From assembly GCA_046724395.1 (NCBI GenBank), contig JBKOWM010000020.1:1-64000 (forward strand): DNA of 64,000 nt, in the 5' to 3' direction. Shown in pieces: positions 51,652 to 60,715 of this stretch. The stretch is from DATAEU01 sp046724395 (GTDB lineage: Bacteria; Actinomycetota; UBA4738; HRBIN12). A program made the position numbers and the translations under genes. Position 1 is the first letter of the stretch, and each line of letters begins with the position of its first letter. Under the pieces are notes generated by a model. That model was not told where the DNA came from. It saw only the letters and a list, made by a program, of their open reading frames with translations, and did not search any database.

Positions 51652-53781
51652 ATGGCCGGTCGGACACACTCCGTCATGAGGTACGTCCCCGTCGACCTAA
51701 CGAAGACGGAACGGCGGCGGCGGCCGACGGGTACGCCGGCGCCGTTGCCCAAGAGCATCGGGCTCAGCGGCCGGCTTTGGGTTGCGGCGGCACTGATCAT
51801 CGTGGTCTCGGGCTCCCTCTGGCTTCACGTCTCGGCAGGACCCCTCGATCGTTTCGATGCTGCACTGACGCGCCCCATCGTGGCGCTTCGCACCGACTGG
51901 CTCGATGCGCTGGCCAGAAGCCTGAACTCGGTCGGCTCGCGATGGGGACTCGGTGGGCTCGGCGTCACCGTCGCTGCGCTCGCGATCGTCTTCCGGCGTT
52001 TTCGCCACCTCATCGTGTTCCTCATCAGTCTCGCGCTGCTGCATCTCGGCTTGGACGCTCTTAACGTCGTCGCTGCGCGCGTGAGACCGCTCGACGTAAC
52101 GCAGATCGGCGCCTGGGAGGGCTACTCGGCTCCATCCCGGCCGATCGCAGTTCTGACCGCGCTTGCGATCGCGTTCGCCTTCATGCTCGTTGTGCCAGGG
52201 AGGCCGCGCTGGTACGCGAAACTCGTGATCGTCTTCGGCATCACCGCGGTCGGGCTCCTTCGTATCTACCTGGGCATCGATCATCCAACCGACGTCATGT
52301 TCGGGGCGATCGTAGGTGTGGCCATTCCGATCGCGATGTTCCGGGCGTTCGTTCCCAACGATGTGTTCCCCGTGACGTACCAGCGTCGAGGGAAGGCGGC
52401 CCATCTCGACGTCGGTGGACGCCGCGGAGACGCAATCCGCCGCGCGATGCAGGACCAGCTCGGATTCTCGGTGCTCGACATGAAGCCGGTCGGACTCGCC
52501 GCCTCCGGCGGTTCCACACCGCTCAAGCTGACGGTGATCGATGAGAACGGCGATGAGCGCTCGATCTTCGCGAAGCTCTACGCGAAGAATCACGTCCGCG
52601 CCGACCGTTGGTACAAGCTCGGCCGCGCGATGCTCTATGGGGGGCTGGAAGACGAAACGCCGTTCAAGACGGTTCGACGTTTCGTCGAGTACGAGGATTA
52701 CACGCTCAGGCTGCTGGGCGAGTTCGGCTTCCCCACGCCGGCACCCTTCGGCGTCGTCGAGATCACGCCGGAGCGCGAGTACTTGATCGCGATGGAATTC
52801 TTCGAGGACGCCGAGGAGATCGGAAGTGCCCCTGTCGACGACCAGGTCATCGACGAGGGATTGCAGCTCGTCCGGCGTCTGTGGCACGTCGGCCTTGCAC
52901 ACCGTGACATCAAGCCGGCGAATCTCATGGTCCAAGGCGGCCATCTGCGCCTGATCGATGTCTTCTTCGTCCAGGTACGTCCCTCACCTTGGCGGCAAGC
53001 CGTCGATCTCGCGAACATGATGCTGGTCCTTGCCCTGCGCTCGGATGCCGAGACGGTCTACCGGCGGGCTCTGCAGTACTTCACACCCGACGATCTGGCA
53101 GAGGCGTTCGCCGCTACGCGCGGCGTGGCAAGCCCCACGCAGCTGCGATCGCTCATGAAGCAGGATCGGCCCGAACTCCTGGAGGAGTTCCGGAGGCTTG
53201 CTCCAGCACGCCGGCCGATCCAAATTCAGCGGTGGAGCTTCAGACGCGTCGGCTTGATCGCGTTGAGCCTGCTCGTCGTCGTTCTTGCCGCGTCGTTCGC
53301 GGTTGAATTGTTCTTCCCAAGTCGCGGACAGGTGCTGACGCCCTCGTGCGATACCGATCGAGCGATGATCCTCATGGCACAGGCGGTGCCGTCGGCTACG
53401 GAACTGCCGTGTATCCGCCGTCTCCCGCTCGGCTGGGAGCTCTCGAACGCCACCATCGTGCGCGGGCGGGCGACCATCACGATGGGCGTCGGCGGCGGCA
53501 CGGGTGTGATCGTCCAGGTCGGTCGGGCGCCCGTCGAGCCACTCGTCGAGGTGACGCTCTCGGCGAATTGCACAACGCCCGACGGCGCAGGCGGTACTCG
53601 AATCATCCGCGCGGAGGGCGGATGCATCGAGTACACAGCGTCGATCCGGACAAACGACGACGTCATCCCATCATTCGAGTCCGGCGGAGGGCTCGCAACG
53701 ATGCCACGCTCTACGCTCGTTTCCTTTGTCGCAAACGAGGAGGAGTTAAAACTCTGCGGCGCCGGCGTCTCGTGTCCGTAG
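51652..53781 (+). CDS. PAP2 phosphatase-like / protein kinase fusion membrane protein
   Basis: A 709-residue multi-domain protein. Residues 40-230 are a membrane PAP2-type domain with ARVRP (142-146) and RIYLGIDHPTD (204-214), but the middle motif reads PSRP (161-164) instead of PSGH. Residues 260-515 are a kinase-like domain: Lys308 in IFAKLYA, HRDIKPANLM at 417-426 and D436 in LIDVFF. A helix (532-552) leads to a C-terminal extracytoplasmic part with six cysteines. The start may be ATG 51652 or ATG 51676. It begins a four-gene plus-strand cluster. A kinase acting on a lipid- or envelope-linked substrate is inferred. Confidence 0.8.
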   Translation: MAGRTHSVMRYVPVDLTKTERRRRPTGTPAPLPKSIGLSGRLWVAAALIIVVSGSLWLHVSAGPLDRFDAALTRPIVALRTDWLDALARSLNSVGSRWGLGGLGVTVAALAIVFRRFRHLIVFLISLALLHLGLDALNVVAARVRPLDVTQIGAWEGYSAPSRPIAVLTALAIAFAFMLVVPGRPRWYAKLVIVFGITAVGLLRIYLGIDHPTDVMFGAIVGVAIPIAMFRAFVPNDVFPVTYQRRGKAAHLDVGGRRGDAIRRAMQDQLGFSVLDMKPVGLAASGGSTPLKLTVIDENGDERSIFAKLYAKNHVRADRWYKLGRAMLYGGLEDETPFKTVRRFVEYEDYTLRLLGEFGFPTPAPFGVVEITPEREYLIAMEFFEDAEEIGSAPVDDQVIDEGLQLVRRLWHVGLAHRDIKPANLMVQGGHLRLIDVFFVQVRPSPWRQAVDLANMMLVLALRSDAETVYRRALQYFTPDDLAEAFAATRGVASPTQLRSLMKQDRPELLEEFRRLAPARRPIQIQRWSFRRVGLIALSLLVVVLAASFAVELFFPSRGQVLTPSCDTDRAMILMAQAVPSATELPCIRRLPLGWELSNATIVRGRATITMGVGGGTGVIVQVGRAPVEPLVEVTLSANCTTPDGAGGTRIIRAEGGCIEYTASIRTNDDVIPSFESGGGLATMPRSTLVSFVANEEELKLCGAGVSCP

Positions 53782-53807
53782 ACGCGTCATGACGACGGAC
53801 TCTCGGT

Positions 53808-54500
53808 GTGGGTCCCAGGACGTGGCGGAGCAGTGGACTTCTGTTGAACCTTGACGATGAGCGCCGGCGCTTCGAGCGCGCTCACGATCCCAGGCGCGTG
53901 ATGGCCCTGTCGGACGGTGTGTTCGCGATCATCATCACGCTGCTTGTGCTCGAGATTCGGATCCCCGATCTTACGGACGGGAAGCGCCTCGCCGATGCGT
54001 TGCGGGAGATTCGGCCCTCGTTCGTCGCGTTCGTGATCAGCTTCCTTGTCGTCGCGATAGCATGGACGTCACACCGCGATCTGTTCTCCTTCGTTCGCCT
54101 CACGGACCGAAATTTGGTGTGGCTAAACGTGCTCTACTTGCTACCGCTCACGCTGCTTCCGTTCGGTGCCGCCCTGATCTCTCGGTACGGTGACCAAACC
54201 GTCGCCCTGACCCTGTACGGCGTGCTGTTGCTGGCAATCGCGCTAACCAGGCTTGTCATCTGGTTGTACGCGACCAACCGGCCGCAACTGCTGTTCGAGC
54301 CGATCGACCGGCGGTCGCGGAGGGTGGGCGTCTTGACGGTCGTTGTGCCTGCTGGGCTTTGTGTCGTGGCGATCCTGCTGGCGGGGACCGCGCCGACTGT
54401 GAGCCTGTCGATCTACGCGGGCGTTCCCTTGCTGTACTTCGTGGTGCTGTTTCTCACCCGGGGCAATCCGGCGACGGCAGCCCAGCGCGAGCTGCCCTGA
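53808..54500 (+). CDS. TMEM175-family potassium channel-like protein (DUF1211)
   Basis: A 230-residue membrane protein of six helices. The first helix carries MALSDGVFAIIITLLVLEIR, the TMEM175 signature (F/L-S-D-G-V-F-A). IAWTSHRDLFSFVRLTDRNL and LNVLYLLPLTLLPFGAAL fit helices 3-4. Bacterial TMEM175 proteins form tetrameric potassium-permeable channels. Starts at GTG 53808 or TTG 53843 are both possible. It lies 26 bases after the kinase fusion and 42 before the MFS gene. Confidence 0.85.
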   Translation: MGPRTWRSSGLLLNLDDERRRFERAHDPRRVMALSDGVFAIIITLLVLEIRIPDLTDGKRLADALREIRPSFVAFVISFLVVAIAWTSHRDLFSFVRLTDRNLVWLNVLYLLPLTLLPFGAALISRYGDQTVALTLYGVLLLAIALTRLVIWLYATNRPQLLFEPIDRRSRRVGVLTVVVPAGLCVVAILLAGTAPTVSLSIYAGVPLLYFVVLFLTRGNPATAAQRELP

Positions 54501-54542
54501 ACCGCCTCGGCGGGCCCGGGCCTCGGATGCGATGCTCCGTGC

Positions 54543-56207
54543 GTGAAGTGGCTGCTGCTGCGTCTCGGCCGGCCGGCGAGCGCCGTCCAGAGCGTCATAC
54601 GCAACCGTGATCTGCGACGCGCCGAGCTGGCGTTTCTCGCCTTCAACGTTGCGGAACCGGCAACATGGATCGCGATTCTCGTGTACGCCTTCGATCGTGG
54701 TGGCACGGCCGCGGCTGGCATCGTCACGCTGGTGCTGCTGGCGCCGGCGGCCGTCGTCGCCCCGATCGCCGCCGCGCTCGGCGATAGGCACTCGCGGAGA
54801 CGCGTGGTCGCGATCGGTTACACGCTGCAGGCGGGGGCGACGGCCGCAACCGGGATCGCGATGGTTGCGGACGCGCCTGCGATCCTGGTGTACGCGGTTG
54901 CGACGATCGCGATGGCGACGTACACAACCGGCCGTCCCGGTCACCACTCGCTGCTGCCAAAACTCGCCTCTTCGCCCGACGAGCTCGCGGCCGCAAACTC
55001 GGTTTCGTCGCTAGTCGAGGGATTGGGCGGCACCGCCGGAACGGCCGGCGTGGCCGTGCTTCTGGCGGCGACGTCCGTCGGCGTCGCATACCTCGTGATG
55101 GCCGCCATCCTCGGCCTCGGGGCGCTCCTCGCGTACGGCGTCCGGGTCGTGCACGACACGAGGCCCCCGAACCGCACGGTCGGTCCGTGGTCGTTCGCCG
55201 TCGACGCGGTGACGGGGCTTCTCGCAATTGCCCGAGTGCGTGGAGCGGGCGCATTGCTGACCGTCGCAGCGGCGATGGCGCTCGTGTGGGGTACGTTCGA
55301 CGTCCTCCTCGTGACGCTCGCGTTCGATCGCCTCGGGATCGGCGCGGCGGGTGTGGGCGCCCTTCACACCTCGATCGCGGTGGGCGTCCTGCTCGGCGCC
55401 GCAGGATCGGTCGCCTTGGTCGGGCGGTCTCGGATCTCACCGACGCTGCTCGGCGGCGCCGTCGTCATGGGTGCCAGCATCGCCGTACTCGGGTTCGGGG
55501 ACACCGTCGCCGCTGCTGTGCTCGCGTCGGGCGTAGCCGGGGCGGCGACGACCGTGCTCGACGTCGCCGGGCGGACGTTGCTCCAACGCGCCATCGACGA
55601 CTCGCTGCTCGCTCGCGTGTTCGGAGCGATCGAGTCGCTCTGGATGATCGGCTTCGGCGTCGGCGGACCGGTCGCGGCGGCGCTGGTATCGCTGTTTGGC
55701 CTCAGCGCTTCCTTCGTGGTCGCGTCCGCAGTCGTGCCTCTGATCACGCTGTTGGGGTTCCGCGCGCTCGACCGCCTGGAGCAACAGGTCGTCGTTCCGA
55801 CCCGGCAACTCGAGCTCATCTCGGCGCTCCCGATGTTCGGACCTCTGCCGAAGAGCGACGTCGAACGCGTGGCGCGCCAGCTCGATCGGCTCAACGTCGT
55901 CCGTGGGACCGACGTGATCCGGCAAGGTGATGTCGGCGACCGCTTCTACGTAGTCGACGCCGGCGCGTTCGAGGTCCTTACGGACGGCCGCTTCGTCGCG
56001 TCACTGTCGGAGGGCGATCACTTCGGCGAGATCGCGCTACTCAAGGATGTGCTGCGGACGGCGACGGTCCGCGCGACGGTGGACAGCACGGTGTGGGCGC
56101 TCGACCAGGAGGAATTCCTCGCGACGGTCACGGGGATGCCGCAGGCGAAAAGGGCTGCCCACGCGATCTCGGCGGAGCGCCTCCGCGCGAGTTCCCGACG
56201 TGAGTAG
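54543..56207 (+). CDS. MFS transporter fused to a cyclic nucleotide-binding domain
   Basis: A 554-residue protein. Residues 20-415 make a 12-helix major facilitator domain of the type that resembles EntS/MFS exporters (LGDRHSRRRVVAIGYTLQAG, GRPGHHSLLPKLASSPDELA). Residues 426-540 form a CRP-type domain with an intact phosphate-binding cassette, FGEIALLKDVLRTATVRA (494-511, Arg505). Transport is therefore probably gated or tuned by cAMP or cGMP. The next gene, a cyclase, starts at GTG 56200 inside its last codons, so the effector and its source are translated together. Confidence 0.87.
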   Translation: MKWLLLRLGRPASAVQSVIRNRDLRRAELAFLAFNVAEPATWIAILVYAFDRGGTAAAGIVTLVLLAPAAVVAPIAAALGDRHSRRRVVAIGYTLQAGATAATGIAMVADAPAILVYAVATIAMATYTTGRPGHHSLLPKLASSPDELAAANSVSSLVEGLGGTAGTAGVAVLLAATSVGVAYLVMAAILGLGALLAYGVRVVHDTRPPNRTVGPWSFAVDAVTGLLAIARVRGAGALLTVAAAMALVWGTFDVLLVTLAFDRLGIGAAGVGALHTSIAVGVLLGAAGSVALVGRSRISPTLLGGAVVMGASIAVLGFGDTVAAAVLASGVAGAATTVLDVAGRTLLQRAIDDSLLARVFGAIESLWMIGFGVGGPVAAALVSLFGLSASFVVASAVVPLITLLGFRALDRLEQQVVVPTRQLELISALPMFGPLPKSDVERVARQLDRLNVVRGTDVIRQGDVGDRFYVVDAGAFEVLTDGRFVASLSEGDHFGEIALLKDVLRTATVRATVDSTVWALDQEEFLATVTGMPQAKRAAHAISAERLRASSRRE

Positions 56208-57495
56208 CGGTGAGTGGAGCCGATGTTCCGGAACCTGTCGCGCGGCCGAGGTGAACGAGTGGCGGCTCCGGATACCATCGCCTCCTGCCGTGGAGGAACG
56301 CTCGCGCCGTGAGGTGGCTCGAAGGGCCGGCGTCGACCTGGAGTACGTCGACCGATTGGTCGAGATCGGGATCCTGAAACCTGGCCCGAGGGATACGTTC
56401 TCGCCGGGTGACGTTCGAAGGGCGCGCTGGGTTCGGAGCTTGGAGCGCGCCGGCGTTCCGCTGGACGAGATGGCCACCGCCGTCCGCCAACGACTTCTTT
56501 CGTTGTCCTTCCTGGACGTGCCCGTGTTCGATCGGTTCGCCGTACTCAGCGACACTACATTCGGCGAGCTGAGTGAACGCACGGGTGTTCCGTTGGAGCT
56601 GCTCGAGGTCGTCCGAGAGGCCGTCGGTTTCGCAGACCCCCAGCCTGGGGACCGCGTGCGCGAGGACGAGCTTTCCGTCGTCGAGGCGATCCAACTCCAG
56701 CTCTCGAACGGATTCCGGCCCATCGCGATCGAACGGTGGCTCCGGGTCTGCGAAGACAGTCTTCGTCGAATCATCGAGACCGAGACGGATTGGTATGGGA
56801 CCGAGGTGATCCGGCCCCTCCTGGAGTCAGGCATGACGGAGGCGGAGATGCTCGAGGCGCAGGCGGACGTGGGGTCCCGCGTCGCCCCCCTCACCGAGCA
56901 GGCGACGCTCGCCATCTACCACGGACAGCAGGAACACGCCTGGAGCAGGGCGTTGGTCGAGTACGTGGAGGGCGCGCTCGACAGGGCCGGGCTGCTCAAG
57001 CGGTTGCACCGTCCGCCGGCCATGGTCTTCCTCGACGTCACCGGGTACACGAGGCTGACGGAGGAGCGCGGAGACCAGGCTGCGGCGGACCTGGCGGCCA
57101 GGCTTGCGACGTTCGTCCGGCGCCGCGCACAGGAACACGGTGGCCAGCCGGTGAAGTGGCTCGGGGACGGCGTGATGTTCTACTTTCCGGACCCCGCCCA
57201 AGGCGTCATTGCCGCACTCGAGATGGTGGACGGCGTTGCGACGCGAGGCCTTCCACCCGCGCATGTCGGGATCCACGCCGGGCCGGTGGTCTTCCAGGAG
57301 GGGGACTACTTCGGCCGGACGGTGAACATCGCGGCGCGGATCGCCGACTACGCGAGACCGGGCGAGGTGCTGGTGAGCCAGGAAGTCGTCGACGCCGCCG
57401 CCGGAACGGCCGTGACGTTTACGGACATCGGGCCCGTCGAGTTAAAGGGCGTGTCGGGCCCCCTTCACCTTCAGACAGCTCATCGATCCTCGTGA
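56200..57495 (+). CDS. MerR-like HTH / class III nucleotide cyclase fusion
   Basis: A 431-residue protein. Residues 36-96 are a MerR-like winged helix (REVARRAGVDLEYVDRLVEI, then TFSPGDVRRARWVRSLERAG), followed by a helical linker to 270. Residues 272-425 are a class III cyclase: metal Asp279 in FLDVTGYT, Lys319 and Asp323 in VKWLGDGVMFYF, and Asn376/Arg380 in GRTVNIAARIADYARPGEV. All catalytic positions are present, and Lys319 favours ATP. It is a cytoplasmic enzyme without a membrane segment. The start GTG 56200 overlaps the MFS stop by 8 bases. Confidence 0.87.
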   Translation: MSSGEWSRCSGTCRAAEVNEWRLRIPSPPAVEERSRREVARRAGVDLEYVDRLVEIGILKPGPRDTFSPGDVRRARWVRSLERAGVPLDEMATAVRQRLLSLSFLDVPVFDRFAVLSDTTFGELSERTGVPLELLEVVREAVGFADPQPGDRVREDELSVVEAIQLQLSNGFRPIAIERWLRVCEDSLRRIIETETDWYGTEVIRPLLESGMTEAEMLEAQADVGSRVAPLTEQATLAIYHGQQEHAWSRALVEYVEGALDRAGLLKRLHRPPAMVFLDVTGYTRLTEERGDQAAADLAARLATFVRRRAQEHGGQPVKWLGDGVMFYFPDPAQGVIAALEMVDGVATRGLPPAHVGIHAGPVVFQEGDYFGRTVNIAARIADYARPGEVLVSQEVVDAAAGTAVTFTDIGPVELKGVSGPLHLQTAHRSS

Positions 57496-57536
57496 TTCCG
57501 GTCCCGACGCCTCTCTCAGGGTGGGCTCGAGAGACG

Positions 57537-58220
57537 CTACGAGGTGTCGGCGTTTGCCAACAGCCCTAGTTCTGCAGCGTAGCCGTCGAGGCGGTCCGCC
57601 AACTCCTTCGGGCGGCTGAGTGCGGGCGTGTGACCGCCGTCGATCTCGTCCGGCGTCATCCCCAGACGCTCGCGCGCGACCCTTCGAACGAAGGGAGCGG
57701 GGAGCAGGCGGTCATCGCGACAGAGGATGACTCTCGTCGGGACGGTCGGCCAGGCTTTCAACGGCGATCGCTCCCCCATCCGCGTCTCAGACTGCCTACG
57801 TCCACGCTTCAAGGCCTCCGCCGCAAGCGCTCTCGGGACGTCTTGGTAGAACAGGGCGATCTCATCGTCGTAGTGTTCGCGCGCCTCCTCGTCGTATCCG
57901 GTGTTCGCCCAATAATCGGCGGGGGCCTCGCCGGGAGCCGGAATCATCGGTGCGACAAGGACGAGCAGCTCGACCGGCACCCGCTCGCACACGAGCGGCG
58001 CCGTGAAGCCGCCCAGCGACTGGGCCACGACGACCACACCGGTCCGAGAACCGATCGCGTCGACGACGGCGTCTGTGTATTCGGGGAGTCCGGCCGCGTC
58101 ATCGTCACATGGAAGGTTGGGCGCGACGGTGTCGTGGCCTCGTGCACGCAGCTCGCTTTCGACAAGACGCCAGTACCAGCCGACGTCGCCGGCGCCGTGG
58201 ATCAAGACGAAGGCGGCCAT
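57537..58220 (-). CDS. Alpha/beta hydrolase (esterase-like)
   Basis: A 227-residue single-domain hydrolase. FVLIHGAGDVGWYWRLVESE has the oxyanion HG, VVVAQSLGGFTAPLV has nucleophile Ser in AQSLGG, the acid lies in ILCRDDRLLP and the catalytic His in IDGGHTPALSRP. It resembles plant methyl-esterase and salicylate-binding-type hydrolases common in actinobacteria. GGAGGG precedes ATG 58220. It is convergent with the cyclase gene. Confidence 0.85.
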   Translation of the reverse strand: MAAFVLIHGAGDVGWYWRLVESELRARGHDTVAPNLPCDDDAAGLPEYTDAVVDAIGSRTGVVVVAQSLGGFTAPLVCERVPVELLVLVAPMIPAPGEAPADYWANTGYDEEAREHYDDEIALFYQDVPRALAAEALKRGRRQSETRMGERSPLKAWPTVPTRVILCRDDRLLPAPFVRRVARERLGMTPDEIDGGHTPALSRPKELADRLDGYAAELGLLANADTS

Positions 58221-58282
58221 CTCTCGCCCTCCTTTTGGGTCCGGCCGCTTCGACCCCGTCCGCCATCGGCCGGAAGACGTCC

Positions 58283-59065
58283 TCAGCCCCGTCGCGGATC
58301 TGCGACGTTGGATCTTTTTCGTCGGCTTTCGTCGGCGGGCCTGCCCTCCTTGTACGCGGCCATCAGCTCCCTCTTGCGACGGTCGTCCAGATACTTCACA
58401 GCCTCGCGCATCGTCACGCCGGACGCGCGATGCGTCCGCGGCGCGAGCCACTGGTACACCTCGTCGGGGCGGCGTTTGCCCGTCTCGCGCAGCACCCACC
58501 CGATGGCCTTGCGGATGAAAAACTCCTTCTCGTCGAGCATCGCGTCGGCGTGGGAGGCGAAGCGGCCGAAGCTCGCACCGTCCTTCAGCGGGAGGAGTTC
58601 CGCCAGCAACGCCGAACGGCGCACCCAGAAGTCCTCGTCCTTGGCCCAGCGATCGAGCCGATCCGCGGCCCCTGGGTTCCGAAGGACGACCGCGCCTGCC
58701 ACGTCGCCGCTCAGCACGTCGACGAGCGCCCACGTCTTCGACTCACGGATGAGCCGCTCGATCAGGTCGAGGTCGGCCGGCTTCAGCAGTCGTGCGTGCT
58801 CTTCAAGCAGCATCACGGCGGCCATCCGCCGCTCGAACACCGGTTCCGACCACAAAGAAGCCACCAGGGAAACGATGTGGTCGTGGGATAGATCCGGGTG
58901 CCGCCCGGCGAAGGACTTCATGACGCTGCGGATTCCCCACACGGAGACGCCGAGGAACTCGAGATCGCTCTTCAGGTAGCGCTTCTCGCCCTCGGCGCGC
59001 TCCGGCGTTCCGAGGGCACGCAGTTCCTGCTCCAGCTCGTCGGCCGCCTCAGTCACGAAGAACAT
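58283..59065 (-). CDS. DNA alkylation repair protein, AlkD family
   Basis: A 260-residue all-helical HEAT-like protein. KRYLKSDLEFLGVSVWGIRS, VERRM-type helices (WSEPVFERRMAAVMLLEEHA), WALVDVLSGDVAG and WAKDEDFWVRRSALLAELLP are the AlkD/AlkC repeats. AlkD glycosylases excise N3- and N7-alkylated purines without base flipping. The start is ATG 59065. The C-terminal 35 residues are basic and variable. Confidence 0.87.
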   Translation of the reverse strand: MFFVTEAADELEQELRALGTPERAEGEKRYLKSDLEFLGVSVWGIRSVMKSFAGRHPDLSHDHIVSLVASLWSEPVFERRMAAVMLLEEHARLLKPADLDLIERLIRESKTWALVDVLSGDVAGAVVLRNPGAADRLDRWAKDEDFWVRRSALLAELLPLKDGASFGRFASHADAMLDEKEFFIRKAIGWVLRETGKRRPDEVYQWLAPRTHRASGVTMREAVKYLDDRRKRELMAAYKEGRPADESRRKRSNVADPRRG

Positions 59066-59132
59066 GAGCGACGAGGGTAGTCGGCTCGAGGCGATTTGGG
59101 AGGACGCGCAAGGAGTTCCTCCCGCCAACTCC

Positions 59133-60122
59133 TCATCGCGGATGTCCGAGGACATCCGGGTTCACGACGTTGGTCGGCTTTCCTGCCGCGTAGGCATTGA
59201 TCTGATCGAACACGTCGGAGAACTGCACGTCGAACTCGTCCTTCGTCACGTACCCGATGTGCGGCGTAACGACGACGCTGCTCATCTGCAACAGCGGATG
59301 TGACGTGTCGCGAAGCGGTTCCTCGTCGAAGACGTCGACGGCAGCCATGCCGGGCCGGCCCGCCTGCAGGGCCGAGACCAGCGCGCCGGCTTCGATGAGC
59401 GCCGCACGGCTCGTGTTCACGAGAAGCGCCGTCGGCTTCATGCGAGCGAGGTCCGAGGCCTTGATGATCCCTCGCGTCGCCGGTACTAGACGCATATGAA
59501 TTGACAACACATCGCATGCTTCGAAGAACGAGGCCTTGCTCTCGGCAGATTCGTAGCCATCGGTCTGCGCCCTCGCGAGCGACGTCTCCCGGCCCCAGAC
59601 GACGACGCGCATCCCAAAGGCTCGGCCGTACCCGGCGACGACGGCACCGATCCGGCCGTAGCCGTAGATGCCAAGAGACTTGCCGTAAAGCGAGTCCCCG
59701 ACGCCCATCTGCCACTCACCTGCACGCAGGGACGCCGCCTGCTGCGGAATCTGTCGCATCGCCGCGAGGACGAGGCCCCACGTGAGCTCGGCCGTTGCGT
59801 GCGACGGCGTGTCCGAGTGCAGATCGGATGAGACGATGATTCCGAGCCGCGTGCACGCGTCGAGGTCGATGTGAGGATAGACGCTCCGCTGGCTGATCAG
59901 TCGCAGCGTCGGCAGCCGCTCGAGCAGTGGCGCGCGTATCCGCGTCCGCTCCCGTATGAGCACGAGCGCCTCGCATCTTTGTAGTCGGTCGGTCAGGACG
60001 TCGACGTCCTCGACGTGGTCGTTCCACACCGTAACCTCGTGTTCCGCGAGTTTTTCGAAGCACGGCAACCCGCGGAGTGTGTCGAACCAGTCGTCGAGGA
60101 TCGTTACCTTCATACGCCCCAT
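59133..60122 (-). CDS. D-2-hydroxyacid dehydrogenase
   Basis: A 329-residue NAD-dependent dehydrogenase. The Rossmann motif is [57 protein letters not shown] (catalytic Arg nearby) and [10 protein letters not shown] (catalytic His) are conserved. It belongs to the phosphoglycerate dehydrogenase-like group with an unassigned substrate. A second ATG at 60113 could be the start. Confidence 0.88.
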   Translation of the reverse strand: MGRMKVTILDDWFDTLRGLPCFEKLAEHEVTVWNDHVEDVDVLTDRLQRCEALVLIRERTRIRAPLLERLPTLRLISQRSVYPHIDLDACTRLGIIVSSDLHSDTPSHATAELTWGLVLAAMRQIPQQAASLRAGEWQMGVGDSLYGKSLGIYGYGRIGAVVAGYGRAFGMRVVVWGRETSLARAQTDGYESAESKASFFEACDVLSIHMRLVPATRGIIKASDLARMKPTALLVNTSRAALIEAGALVSALQAGRPGMAAVDVFDEEPLRDTSHPLLQMSSVVVTPHIGYVTKDEFDVQFSDVFDQINAYAAGKPTNVVNPDVLGHPR

Positions 60123-60177
60123 CGTCTCATTGGGATGCAGACGTCGTTGCGGTGCGGCTTCCTTCGATGACCACGTC

Positions 60178-60470
60178 TCAACGTGACAACCAGTACAGGC
60201 TGATGCCCAGGATCCTCAGATGAATGGCCTGGTCGGTCACGATCACTCCCCAAGACGCCATCGCGAAGTTCTGCTTCCAGCGGAGCTGAGCAGCAGTCGC
60301 GTCGGCCATCTCCGGTCGACGATCGCATGGGTGCTGCCGAGATCCCGAGGAACCACACCGCACGCAGGTCATGCCACACCGGGAGAACGAGAAGAGCCAA
60401 CGTCAGATGGTAGGTGAGGACGTGAACGAGGGAGAAGCCAGCGCCGGATGAGGTTCAGCGAGCTCAGGCT
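60178..60470 (-). pseudogene. Frameshifted small membrane protein
   Basis: One frame gives hydrophobic helices (SLVHVLTYHLTLALLVLPVW, DLRAVWFLGISAAP). A second frame continues as RWKQNFAMASWGVIVTDQAI and [11 protein letters not shown]. Joined, they would make a small membrane protein of about 90 residues. No start or family is certain. Confidence 0.35.
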
Positions 60471-60690
60471 CGGGCTCGATCACGTCGCATTCGGCTGCGA
60501 GGACCGAGCGGAACTCGAGAACTCGACGAGCTCGGCATCCAGCACACCGACATCGAGGACTCGCACCACGGGTCGGACGTGAGCTTGCGAGACCCCGACG
60601 GTATCGCGCTCGAGTTCTTCGCCCCGCTGAGCCATGGGAGCGGCGCCGATCTGGGTAGGGGTATCAGAACGCGGTTCGCGGATGAACGAG
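60449..60690 (+). pseudogene. VOC-fold protein remnant
   Basis: LRLGLDHVAFGCEDRAELE is followed in another frame by LDELGIQHTDIEDSHHGSDV and SLRDPDGIALEFFAP. This is the order of a VOC domain, with a frameshift near 60510. About half of a usual VOC protein is present. It overlaps the opposite-strand membrane remnant, so the patch looks rearranged. Confidence 0.55.
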
Positions 60691-60715
60691 GACACGGCCC
60701 GCGCGGGAGGACGGC

